Assembly (NCBI GenBank): GCA_016987375.1
Contig: PJRA01000011.1
Coordinates: 1,148,406-1,212,405 of the forward strand
Length of the DNA: 64,000 bases
Direction: 5' to 3'
Source: Brachionus koreanus
Lineage: Eukaryota > Rotifera > Eurotatoria > Ploima > Brachionidae
Shown here: positions 1 to 11,669 of the stretch, piece by piece
Layout: each line of letters opens with the position of its first letter
Numbering within the stretch: the first letter of the stretch is position 1
Made by a program: the position numbers and the translations under genes
Notes under the pieces: generated by a model
The model's input: only the letters and a program-made list of their open reading frames with translations
Databases searched by the model: none
What the model was told of the DNA's origin: nothing

Positions 1-536
1 AGCAGCTAAACAATCAACCCAGTCAAACCATCAAAATATCGTTATTTTTTTCTTATTCATTCAATCATTTAATTAAAAATCAAAAAAAAATATTTATATA
101 ATATTTATATTTATATAAAGTAATTCACAGACATAGTACTGTAAACAACGGTGTATGTCATCAATTGTGTCATTTATATTTATTCAATTAACTAAACTTT
201 AAAAACTATGACTTTTTTCCCTAAATATCTTTTGATAAAAATATAGAGTTTAAGACTTAGACATAGAAAAATTTGAATTAAATTTTACAGTTATAAAAAT
301 AAAAAAGTTTAAAAAATTAGATTTATGAATATATTTTCAAAAAAAAAAATTGTAGCATTTATTTAAAAGCCCGGTTAAATTTTTAAAATCAAAATGGATA
401 AAAATTTTGTAGGCTGAGTTATCGCTAGTATAAAAATTAGTTACCTAGCAACTTTAGCTGATCTCAATAAGTCAAGGTTTCGTAAAATTAAAAAATTTCA
501 ATGTCGGCATAAATTAATTTATTCATTTTTTTAAAT
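1..536. other. AT-rich 5' flank of BBS1
   Basis: No reading frame of note and no repeat recognised. The sequence is mostly A and T homopolymer runs. It should contain the BBS1 promoter because the first BBS1 exon follows directly, but I cannot point to a specific promoter element. Confidence 0.4.
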
Positions 537-3500
537 ATGGATAAGGAATCAACTATAGATGAAAAAAAACTAGCCAAAAACCAAGCTATCTCATAGTATT
601 TTATTAAATAATCAAAATATAGAACGATAATATAAATGCATTAATTTTAGTGATAGCGACTGGCTGAATGCCTATTATGACCCAGTCGCTGGAACAAATT
701 CACATTCAGGCTCAATAGAATTGGCTGATATTCAGGCTGATGGTGATAACAAATTAATTACAGCCAACTACAGCAATGTTAAAAGCGAGCTAAAATTAAA
801 AGTCTTTAAAGGAGCTTCACTTATCAAAGAAAACAATCTAGTCGATGTACCAACAGCTATAATCTCATTTTATATGGACAATTTGAATCCAAGAGTACCA
901 GCCATCGGTGTTGCATCTGGTTCATGTATTTATGCATACAAAAATTTAAAGCCTAGCTTTCAGTTCACATTGCCTCAAGTAGATGTGAGTGGAGTTGAAA
1001 AGGACATATGGGCTAAAGCAAAGGATGTATGACAAATTATTTTTTAACCTAATTACGATAATCAATTTCTGAAAAAAGGGTACAGTTGATGTTTCAACAA
1101 TGCAAGAAACTTTAGAAGATATACGCCGAGATGGTCAAATCACTCTTAGCAATCGATCTTTATTGTGAATTTTATTCTATAATCTTTAAGCTTTAATCTA
1201 ATTTATTTAATTTTAGATTACTTGGATTAAATTATGAAGAAGCTAGGCGATTCATTGAGGTTTTTAAAACTGCCGAACCTAAAAAACAGGTTTGAAACAA
1301 ATTTTTTTCTTTATTATAGTTTTTTAAATAAAAAAAAAATCAAGGTTAATATAACATGTATGGCAAAAATGAACAAGAATTCATCAGAAGATGATGCAAT
1401 CAATTGTTTAATAGTAGGAACTGAACTAATGAATATATACATAATTGACACAGAAGCATTCACTATTTTGGCAACGGTAAAATTTATTTTATCTTGAAAA
1501 TAAAAGGAAAAATGTTCACATACCAAAAAAATACTTACATTTTCTTCATTTGTAAATAATAGTAAAAAAATATATTTACTTTTATTAAAATAAATTGAAT
1601 TTAAATTATATTTTCAATTTATATTCAAAATGCTTAAGTATCATTTAATAAGGAAAAAATATGTTTCCTATTTTATGACATTTCCAAAGAATTTCACAGA
1701 GTTGGACATAAATTAAAAGCTGATAAAGATCAACACATAATTTATTAGATTAAATTATTGACTCTTTAGATGAGAAAATTGAATTGATGAATACCAAATA
1801 ATATCAGGATTTCAGGAAGACTGTATTAGGAAGAGACTATTTAACTCATTTTGTTTTGAGTTTGAGTGCTTTGCAGTCAACTAGTGAGTGTGAATGCCTC
1901 ACTCAAAAATTTTTAATAAATTTTAAATTTTTGTTCTAAAATATGTCATGTTTTAACCACAGACAAGCATTTGATATGCAAGGGCAAAAATAGAAATAAA
2001 AATTTGATTCTTTTTGAAGAGCATTCAAATTTAATTCATTGTTTCTTTGAATAAAAAGAAATATTTTGAATATTCTTATTCCATGTAAAATTTAAAAGCT
2101 ATTAAGATTAATTTTGATTAATGGCTTTTGATAGTTTTCCCCTCCTCTTAAAGCAAAGATATCAAACAATTTGTATCAGAAAGAAAAATGAAATATTTGT
2201 TTTAACCAGAATTAATTTTTGCAATAATTCTGCAAGTAAATATCAATAATTTCACTATACATTTAATTTTTTGTAGACTTAAATAGATTTTCAAAGAGAT
2301 GATAAATTTAAAAATTTATGGCTGTTGAACAAAAGTAATTTTGATTTAAAATCTTTGTTTTGTTGTCTGTTCCAAAATTCAAAATGGGATTAATTAGTTA
2401 TATTTTTTTTTCTTTTGCGTAATATAGCAAGACAAAAGCTAGTCTCGCTTTTAGATGCTATCTGATACTTTTTCGCTACTTTTTCTATCCTAGCGGAAAT
2501 GGGGGAGGCCCTCATCTAATTTTTGATCACTACCTTTTTGAGCAAGGGCTCTAATTTGACACAGATGTTACAGCACTGAGTTTATGTAACTGTAAGAGCT
2601 CTAAACATCTATTATGTTTAGTTATAAAATTTTTCGTTTTTTAAAAATTTTATTTTTATTTTTGCATCTTTGTTATTTAAAAACTTTAACTCATTATATA
2701 TTTTAAAATAATCAGAATTGAATGCTTTTCAAAATGATAAATATAACAAATACAATAATATTGAAAGCAAAAAAATATCAGCTTTAAAGCTGATAATTAC
2801 TTTACTAGGAAAAAATTTATTAGTATTTAATATGCATCCATTAATTTAAGCTTTTTTGAAAATTAATTAAAAACACCATAATATTAATTTTATTGTCTTT
2901 TAGATGGAGTGTCCACATGTTCCAGTTTTTTTGAACGTTTCAGGTCTTTTTGATGTTGAATATAGAATAATAGCTGCTTGCCGAGACGGATGCTTGTATA
3001 CATATAAGCGTGGTTTCAAGGCTCCAAAAGTTTCCATTCCACTAGGATCACAAATTGTTGGAATGGAAAAGTCTGGCAAAAACGTTGTCGTTGCTTGCAT
3101 GGATCGCTGTGTTTATTGTTTTACGACAAAAGGTAAAAAAATGTGGAAACTAGAAATGCCAGCAGACATAATAACAACTTGTGGATTTGAAATTAAATCG
3201 AAAGGAATTCAAGGATACATTCTATCATTAACAAACAATGAAGTTCACATTTACAAGGAAAAAAATATAATCAGTAAATTTAAGACCCAAGATTCGGTTG
3301 TTGGCATCAAGTTTGGAAAGTTTGGTCGAGAAGACTCTAATCTAATAATGACTACTAGAAGTATTGTTTAAAAAAGAAGAATTTTTACTCAATTAAACTT
3401 TAAATCAATATAGATGGAGGTTTGATTATAAAAATTCTGAAGAGAACAGCCGAGCTATCTATTAAAGATTCTCATCGAGGACCGCCAGAAGCTCAGCTGA

Positions 3501-4207
3501 AAAAACTTGACGTACCAAAAAAAACCAAGCTTTATGTAGATCAAACAACCAGAGAAAGGGAAAATGGAACTTGTATTTTTTAAAATAAATAAATAGCTTT
3601 GAATTTTAAACTAAAAATTGATTTTAGTAATGCATCAAACATTTCAAAAAGATTTATATAAATTTAGAATAAAGACAGCAAAAGAATTTTTAAGATCACT
3701 GCAGACATCATCAACTCCCATATCCACAAATCCAAACGAACCATTGAAAATTAATGCACAAGTTTTAATTTTTTTCAGCATGAATTTTATCTAATTAATT
3801 TTTGAAAAGGTTCAGGGAATTGGACCTACTTTTAAGTTAATTGTAAAAGTACATAACATATCTGCTAATCAACCTTGTTTAAATTTGTTTATGACTTTTA
3901 TTTATGATGAAAAATTATACAAAATATCTAAGTCATTTATAGAGGTAAAAAAATTTTTTTTTTATTAAAAGGATATTCAATTTTTTTCAAGTTGCCGATT
4001 CTCGTACCTGGAATCGAATACCCTTTCAGCACATTTATTAACACTGTATCTAACCAGCTAATATCAGATAATATTAAAGTAAGTTTTTGATTGAAATTTA
4101 TTTTTCTTATATTTAATTTCATTTAGATTTTATTGTGCAAGAAGAATACTGATGTACCAATAATCACAGCTATTATTAGTATGCCGATAAGTGAAGTTGA
4201 AATTTGA
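537..4207 (+). CDS. BBS1: Bardet-Biedl syndrome 1 protein, BBSome subunit
   Basis: BBS1 is a core subunit of the BBSome, the coat complex that moves membrane proteins in and out of cilia. I read 11 exons: 537-595, 651-1026, 1079-1164, 1217-1289, 1345-1476, 2904-3360, 3414-3572, 3628-3761, 3810-3944, 3992-4078, 4127-4207. All junctions are GT-AG and in phase, giving 592 aa against 593 in human. Recognisable stretches include [10 protein letters not shown] at the start, [61 protein letters not shown] and [12 protein letters not shown]. They span the N-terminal beta-propeller and the C-terminal GAE-like part. Introns are 47-55 bp except intron 5 (1427 bp). The start at 537 is chosen because its short exon splices in phase to the conserved SDW block. 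A ciliated animal is implied. The family call is firm; the first exon is the least certain. Confidence 0.95.
1477..2903 (+). other. Long intron 5 of BBS1
   Basis: This intron is about 25 times longer than the other BBS1 introns. I see no coding frame. A less AT-rich patch near 2420-2600 may be a mobile-element relic, but I cannot assign it. Confidence 0.6.
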
Positions 4208-4616
4208 GAAAAAATTCATCTTATATTTTTGCCTAAGTGTGAGTTTTTTTAAAGCTTTTTTTAAGAAATTAATAAATCTTTTTTTATAAAAAATGGTTTT
4301 TTAAATTTTATTTTTTCCGTCTAAATTTGCCAAAATATTAAAAATATTGTTTTTAGCCAATATTTCTCTCAAAAAGAGTTTCCGAAATTTAAAAAAAAAT
4401 AAAATGGTGGAATTTGAATTTAAAAAATAACAAAATCAAATAAAAAAATTTAAATAAGCTAAATAAGCTTTTTCCATCGAGATTTTATTAATTCTTAAAA
4501 TTGAAATCTTTATTTAAAAAAAAAGAATTAGAGGTTTATTTAATCAAAAAATAAAAATACGAATATTTTTTGTTCTATTTCGTTTTGAATTAATACCTTA
4601 TTGTTTCGGAAATAAT
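4208..4616. other. Short AT-rich spacer after BBS1
   Basis: Contains only A/T-rich sequence with an AATAAA near 4268 that could serve BBS1 polyadenylation. Nothing else seen. Confidence 0.4.
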
Positions 4617-4883
4617 ATGTTTGATGGTAAATTCCATATGATAGAAAGAGAATCATTAAAAGGAGAAACTGAAAAATTAATATCTAATATTAATCTAAAA
4701 GAAAAAAATGATTTTATTCGAAGTTCATTAGAATGCTTGAAAGAATCAAAGTGCAAGGTAGCCCTAATAGACAAACGTGAATGCATTCTCTTCAAATCTT
4801 GCTGGCCAAAGATTTCTAATCCAAATAGAATACTGAAAAAAATTATTGTAAAAGAGCAGTGTTCTCAAAAAAAATATATAAAG
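4617..4883 (+). CDS. Unrecognised exon before WD40 block
   Basis: An 89-codon open stretch from ATG 4617 to a GT donor at 4884. It is rich in Lys and Glu, with several Cys (for example LECLKESKCKV). I do not recognise a family. It lies about 70 bp before the WD40 block on the same strand and could be its N-terminal part. However, the donor at 4884 is in phase 0 and no nearby acceptor restores the WD40 frame without meeting a stop. It is either the first exon of a damaged WD40 gene or an independent exon. Confidence 0.35.
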
Positions 4884-4929
4884 GTAATTTTTTGATTAAA
4901 TTTATTTTGATTATAGTTTATATTAAGTC

Positions 4930-5581
4930 CATTTATCACTAAAAAATCAAACGAATGCAATAAGATCTCTTGTTATTTTACCAAATGGAGATTTAGCAAG
5001 TGCTTCAATTGATAAAACAATTAAAATATTGAATATTACGGATGGTACTTTAAAAGCAAGCCTAAATAATCATACAGGTCCAGTTTACTCGCTAGTTGTA
5101 TTGCCAAATGGTGATTTGGCAAGTGGGTCTTCAGATAATAAAATAACTATTTGGAATATCACAAGTAGAAAAGTAATTGGAATACTAAAAAATCATACAG
5201 ATGCAATAAGATCACTAGCTATTACACCAAATGGAAATTTAGCAAGCGGTTCTTTAGATGGTACAATCAAAATCTGCAACTTAACAGAAACAGAAAAATC
5301 ATTGCTTATGGTTTTTTCAAATAATGAGCCTATTTATTCATTGGTGGTATTACCTAACTATGAGTTGGCAAGTGGTTCTAATGAATCGATTACTATTTGG
5401 AATCTGAATGAAGGATCAATCAAAGCCAAACTATGTGGACACAATAGTGGAATAAGATCTCTCTTAATCCTTTCAAATGGTGACCTAGCAAGTAGTTCTT
5501 TAGATAATACCATCAAAATTTGGAAATATTACAGAAGGAACTGTAAAAGCCACCCTTAATGATCATATAAACTCTGTTTAA
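4930..5581 (+). pseudogene. Degenerate WD40-repeat gene segment
   Basis: Five WD40-type blades follow one another in one frame from about 4933, each with the core LPNGDLASGS and an IKIWN-like strand. The blades alternate between an AIRSL type (1, 3, 5) and a PxYSL type (2, 4), so the unit of duplication seems to be a pair of blades. At about 5522-5526 one extra A shifts the frame: the expected IWNITEGTVKATL continuation is read in the next frame and ends at TAA 5579-5581, right where a sixth blade would begin. At the 5' side, frame and splice signals also fail to join the preceding exon. Five blades do not close a normal seven-blade propeller, so this looks like a truncated or decaying member of a larger family. 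A true gene with unusual splicing, or sequencing errors in A runs, cannot be excluded. Confidence 0.6.
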
Positions 5582-7245
5582 ATTAGAGTATATTTTTATC
5601 AGTAAATTAGTTTAGTTGTCATCTAATGCAGTTTTTTGTCAGAAAATCTAGTATTTTGTGTCAGTAAAATATAGTTTATTTTGTCAGTACGTTAAATGAT
5701 GGCTAAAGTAATCAATTCAAGGCTAAAGTAATCTTTTTGGGTCTTGGAGTACTTGCAATTTGACCAGATGTTAGACACTATGACTGTTCAAAGAGACGTT
5801 CACAATAAGCTATACCGATGATGTTCTTAAACATTTAGTGTTTGAACTATTAGGACATAAACGAGTGCTTTGTTTCCAATTATCTTGATTAAGTTGAATA
5901 ATGCGAAATTGTTGAAATGTTGATAGGTTTTCAGTGAATAAGACAGTTCTGTAATTTAATTATTATTATTTTTTATTTATTTAAAGTTTAAGCCACATTG
6001 GCATATAATCTGTAAAAATAAAAAAGGATTTTTGTTATAAAAAAGTTACAATTACAAAATGATTTTAAGAAAAATTCTAAATTTTAAATAAAAATTGACA
6101 CTTTATATTTTTTCTATCTGACAGTTAATTAAATGTATCAGACAAATGTATCTTACAAAAATGTAAATCTGACAGTTATGCTATTTATTTGACCGATTCT
6201 CATCCATCCTTTTTAAATTTAGGTATGGGAAAGGAAGAGTTAATTGTGAATTCTTTTAATTTTTTAATCTTTCGCTTTATTTATTTTAAATTATGTTTCA
6301 ATATTTTGAGTAGTAATTAACTTTGCGTTGAATTAAATAAAAAGAGAAATTAGTTTATTTTTTGATAAATTTTATAATAATTGGAACATTTTTAAATTAC
6401 ATTTTAATTCCATTAGTTTGATTTGATTAGAATTAGAATTTAAGATTTTTTTTGAAATTTAAAGTTAAAAATACACGCGAGTTATTTTTCAATTAAATAT
6501 CACTGAAAGCCAAAATAATCAAATCTGGAAATTTTCAAATTTTTTTCTTGGCTATATTTTTTAACTAAATATCGATTAAAAAATAAAATATTTTTTAAAT
6601 ACATAATATATTTATATGGTTTCTTATCTTTCCTTCACTAAAAAATCATCACTCAAAAATTTTCACTAATAAAATTTTCGTTTTTCTGCATAATTAGATG
6701 TCACTGATCAAGACATAGAGAAGTATTTTGTAGATCTTATCGAGACCTATCGTATGATACCTAATTTTATTTATTTGATTTCAAAATGTACCGAATAGGA
6801 TTTTAAAAAGTAACCGTCCCTCGAAAAGTCAATTTTGAGACCACACAAAAATCGCAGCTAATGTCATAATTTGAAAAAAATGATATCAATCGTTAGATCT
6901 GATCAAAATCTACAAAACTCAATCTAATTTATATATGTTTTTGAGTCCTCATTTCGGGGATTTAAGGCCCTATTTCTCAAATCTGAATCTTAGCTCTACA
7001 AAATAACATCACAATTTATTGTATACATGGTCGGGTAGCATAGATCTTTACTGGCTAGAATTAGCTGTTTTCACATCTTATCAATTTATATATATTGTAG
7101 ATAACAAAAAAATAAGTGAATAAAATTGAGCAGCTTTGAGATAGAATATTTTATTTAAAGAAAAGAGTAAATTTTGAAAATAAAAACACAATTAAGCTTA
7201 AACAACTAATTTTAAAAGATCATTTAGAAAAATTTACTTGTTGCA
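5582..7245. other. Intergenic, no gene seen
   Basis: AT-rich sequence. A TGTCAG-like word recurs at about 5595-5690, and CTGACA-like words occur at about 6117-6175 in inverse orientation, which could be the decayed ends of a small element. The part near 6700-7080 is less repetitive but has no reading frame. The 3' untranslated region of the innexin gene lies at the right-hand end. Confidence 0.35.
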
Positions 7246-9599
7246 CTAGACTTTAGTTGAATTATTAGTATCTCTTTTTCTAATTTGTAAGGTTTCTGGT
7301 TCTAATAAATTAATTGTTTCCGTATTATCATTTATTAACAATGACTGATTTCTCTCGGATGCAGATCTATTGTAACTTAGTTGATTCATCAAATTTTGCA
7401 GTGTATTCAAATTATTTATTCGTTCCAACTCAAGCTCATTTGGTTGATTCATTACTTGTGGAAAGCTAAAATAATCTTTGTTGTGCTCTAAATTTTGTAC
7501 ATTATCATTTATTTGCACAGTTTGTTTAGGCTTATTTTTTTTCTTGTGTTCGAACTGACACAAAGAGTCATCCACATTGTGCGGATCATCCTGAAAACAT
7601 TGATCATAATTATCAGCATGCTGGCACCACAGATGATGAATCAAATCAGTTGCTACAAAATCACTAGTGTTGTTTGCAATCATTCGAATCATGAAAATGC
7701 CATCAGGCTCCAAATAAGTGCCTATGAAATGTTCTAGACGTTTTTTTCTAATTAAAATAGATTTTGAAATCAAAGAAACTCTTCTCTTGATCCACTGTTT
7801 GGACTTGGAAGGCAAAGATCGCCTTATCCAAACTCCCATTTCAACCACATTCCAAACCAGCACTAACAAATACCAAAACCATATACCAGTGAAAATTTGC
7901 TGATTAAATAAATTTATAGGCAAAACACATTGAACTGTGTACTTATGTGATTTGTTTGGATTACCAACTTCTCTAATACTAAAATCACAAAGTGTTACCT
8001 CTTTGGAAAAAAAAATTTGAATAAAAATTAAATTAAATATTATTTCTGGTTTTAATTATACTTGGAAAATATTTTGAGTTTGTCACAGTCCAACCATGTC
8101 CAGATAGTAAATTGTACAAAAAGTCGTATCCGAAATACCAGAAACTTTTACCCAGTAGTAAGCTTATTATATAAATTTGAAGACATGTGTTTAAGATATA
8201 TATAGCTTTAACTACAAAGTATAAGATAACTATATAGTTTCCGAGATAGCGTCCAAAACAAGGCAAAATAGTGGACGTTATTCGAAAAAATCGGTTATCT
8301 TTTCTCTCTGCTTCATAGCGTCTGCTGTCATCTACATATTGGTCAATATTTTTGACAAGATATTTCATAAAAGATTTTCGATTCTCAAAATGGTCTGCTG
8401 ACTTGTAATGCTGTGCTGCTTCGACCTTAAGAAAAAATGAAATCAAAATTTAAAAAGCTTTTCAAAACTTGGAAATTTTTCAAATTGTTTTCATTACTAA
8501 AACTTAAAAAATTTCGGTCAATTGTGTATGATACCATAAAAAAATCTTAGGGCAAGCTTCTAAATTAATTTTTTTTCAATCAAAATAAAAATTTATTGTT
8601 ATTTTAAAATTTAAATAATTTTTGGCTAATTGACTTTTCGAAAAATGAAATTAATTTAATTATGTTCCAGACTAGTAGCAAAAGTTTAATCTAATAATTT
8701 GAATATTTATTACGGTCCAAGGCTAAAACTATGATAATCAACAAATACATCTAGGTTAACAAATTTTTTAGCTGATAATTATAATAAAAAAATTCAAATT
8801 ATTTTTGGCTTTTTTTAATTTTTGTTATATATAATTTACAAAATCAATAAAAAATTTGTTTTCCCTATTATGATTTTAATCGCCAAGTGGCGAAAATATC
8901 GTTGAAGTTTTTGATTATTTTAATATCAGTAAGAAATTAGTGGATATCTAAGAAATTTACATAATAAAACCTCTTATTAATTTTTTAACAGAAAAACAAT
9001 AATTTAACTTGAATTGAAATTGGAAATAAAAAAATACCAAATCAGAAATGTTTAATCCAGCTTTGAGAGACACTGTACGCCAAAAGATACGCGGCATATA
9101 GAACAAAAGTGCCTGAATGAGCAATACAAACGAGACCCATTGATAATACTTAATCTCGTTTTTACTCCGCTCATATTCGTCTTTTGGAATTGTGTGATTT
9201 AAATCAAAATAATACGTATTTGTAATCCAACTGAAAAAAAAATGATAAATAGTAAAAGTCAAAAATTTGAATCTTATCTTACCATATCTGAGATACATAA
9301 GACTCATAGTTCCCTTAAAAAAAGAGATAAGAAAAATTTTATCTTTCATATTTGATTAAAGTACCTGTGAAGTGAGCTGGAACCCAACATTTAATCACCT
9401 AAAAAAATAGAATTAGAAAAAAAATAAAAAAATTTTATGCATTTACTTCTGAACTGTATTGTCTGCTAGTTAGAATAATTGAGAATAAAACTAGAAGCGC
9501 CACAGTGTATCTGTAATTTAATCTGTCTGAGAAGTCATCATCGGATCCCGAGCCAAATATTACACTCGGTATCCTATTAGCCAAAGTGAGAACATCCAT
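7246..9599 (-). CDS. Innexin (gap-junction channel subunit)
   Basis: Innexins form invertebrate gap junctions and hemichannels in the plasma membrane. I read six minus-strand exons: 9599-9447, 9398-9365, 9313-9283, 9230-9038, 8425-8062, 8000-7246, giving 509 aa. The hallmark YYQWV lies at residues 101-105 at the start of TM2. TM1 lies around residues 28-45 and TM4 around 292-315. Two cysteines sit in each extracellular loop: C55 and C73 (CWVPAHFTG and CWITNTYYF), then C263 and C283 (VTLCDF and QCVLPINLF). The C-terminal tail after LIHHLWC is long, polar and rich in Asn and Gln. ATG 9599 is chosen because it opens the conserved first exon (MDVLTLANRIPS). Introns are short except the 612-bp intron 4. 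The family is clear, the subtype is not. A 34-bp and a 31-bp micro-exon follow exon 1. Confidence 0.93.
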
Positions 9600-11669
9600 T
9601 CCTAGTTCAGATTTAAATCAAGATTAATAGGTACATTGGCTAGATTCTAAATTTGAAATTCATTTAAAAAAGAAATTCAGTTGTTATTTTGAAGTTTTGT
9701 AGCTAAGATGATTTATAATATTTCGAAAAACCTTTTGCAAAAACCATTAGGTTTTGAAAAAAAAAGAGAAAGAGAGAGAGAGAAAGAGTAATTTATATAA
9801 TAAAAAATTACAATTTTAGCATAATTTAGCGAGATTTATACGAAAGTTGGCGTTAGTGCAGATAAAGGCTCAATAGAGAATGAAAAAATCCAATAAAATA
9901 AAATATTAATGGAGAATTTGTATTAAAATAGCCCATAATCAAAATTCGATTATAAACGTGATTAATTCAAATTTAAATTCAAAATATACTAAAAGCTAAA
10001 TTCAAGCTTAATTAAATTTAAAATAGTCTAATTTTCTTTGAATTAGAACGACAATACCTCTAGTAAAATAAAAATTATTAGCAATCCCTTGACTTTTTAA
10101 TAGCCGCTGTGATTTCTATAAACTAAAAAAAAAATTGACTAGAGAAAGGCTTTTATGAACAAAAGATCATTGCTTGGATAATCAAATTTCCACTGGGTTT
10201 ACGTAAATAAAGTCAAATTAATTTTAAACAAAAATATATATATATGAGCTTTATGTCTTTTACAAAAATGAGCTTTTGAAAAAAAACAAATAAATTTCTT
10301 TTTTTTTAAATTGAAATTTTTTAAAGCTTCATTTAAATTTTGAGTTACTAATAAAGATTTGCTTTTTAAGATTTTAAATTAAATTTTAAAGCTTCGTTCC
10401 ATTTCGGTCAATAGTGTAAGTGATTACGGATAAATGAATGTTAAATTTGAGAGCTCAATTTCAATCAAATAAAATTAATTTACCTTGAATCCAAAAATTT
10501 TCAAACTTTATTTAAAAAATTAAACTATGCCAGATCGTCAGGTGCTTTTGATGAATTATAAGCTTGATAACTAAACTTTTTGAAAATCTAGAAAATTTTT
10601 GCATAATAGACAAATAATCAGGCAACAGAATTAAATTTTTCTAAAAAAAAAAAATTAAATTAAAAAAAAAAAAACTAGTTCTTTAGCTTGCATAAATTTA
10701 AATTTTTTTCAAACTATCAAATGGGTTCTCTGTGCAGAAAAAAATTAGTTCATATTTTCCTTTTAGTAGAAAAAATTAAATTAATAAATTATTTATTTAC
10801 AAAAAGATTGATATTTTTTGTTGATAATAGAATAAATAAGCTATATCGGTTTATTTGTTTTCAATTAAATCAAGACAAATAAAATAATCGAATTGAATTG
10901 TGTATAAACATTTTTTTCTTAGAGAAACACAATCACTTTTAAAGTTTAAAACAAAGTTTAATTTTTTAAAATTATTTTACAGCAATGTTTGATAACATAA
11001 TTTTCTAATTTTTTTTTTTGAATAAAAAAATTAAATTGGCCTAATTAAATATTTATTATAAAAAAAGAAATTACCTGGCATTTTTTAAATTGCGATTTTT
11101 TTTAAAATTTTTTTTAAAACAGAAATTTTCTTAAACTTTTCGAATGTTTTGTTCCTACTTGAGCTAAGCTAAAAATTTATTTTGTTTAATTGTTCAAATT
11201 ACTATTAAATTATTTTTGTTTAAATTCTATTCCGGTTGTTATCTAAATTAAAGTTATGCTAAAAATTATGAGCAAATATTTAATAAATATTTCATGAAGC
11301 AATCAATCAAATTTTTGAAATAACGATGAAATTCAAGATCATGTTTGGATAAAGTTTAAATTATGAAAATTGGATTTAGCAGTAATGATGTAATTAACAT
11401 TTGTATATGATTATTTGGAATAATTTTTTTTTTATATTAAATTACAGTACTATAAATTTTGGTTAATTTTAGAATTTGTAAATTTTGTCAATGAATAAGC
11501 TAAATATCGCTAGTAATCCAAGAGTATATCTTCTTAAAATATCTCATAGATTAAGTTGTTTTTGTTTTAGGAAAATCTAAGGATTATCCGCAATCAATTT
11601 TGTTTTAAATAGCTTCGAGTTTTTCAAGTAGAAAATTTTAAACTAATTTTTAGAGTAAGCAAAAAGATA
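9600..11669. other. Intergenic between innexin and EPS8
   Basis: Divergent promoters of innexin (-) and EPS8 (+) should both lie here. I see a GA-rich simple repeat at about 9763-9789 and many A/T runs. An open frame at 10688-10882 is pure low-complexity sequence with no domain, so I do not call it a gene. Confidence 0.4.
9763..9789. repeat. GA-rich microsatellite
   Basis: An imperfect run of GA dinucleotides interrupted by AAA. It lies upstream of the innexin start. Confidence 0.7.

Noticed and set aside
537..5581. Operon of BBS1 and the WD40 segment
   Set aside because: 400 bp of spacer, no trans-splice acceptor evidence, and the WD40 segment is broken.
10688..10882. 64-codon frame between innexin and EPS8
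   Set aside because: Low-complexity Phe/Ile/Lys/Asn product with no splice support or domain.
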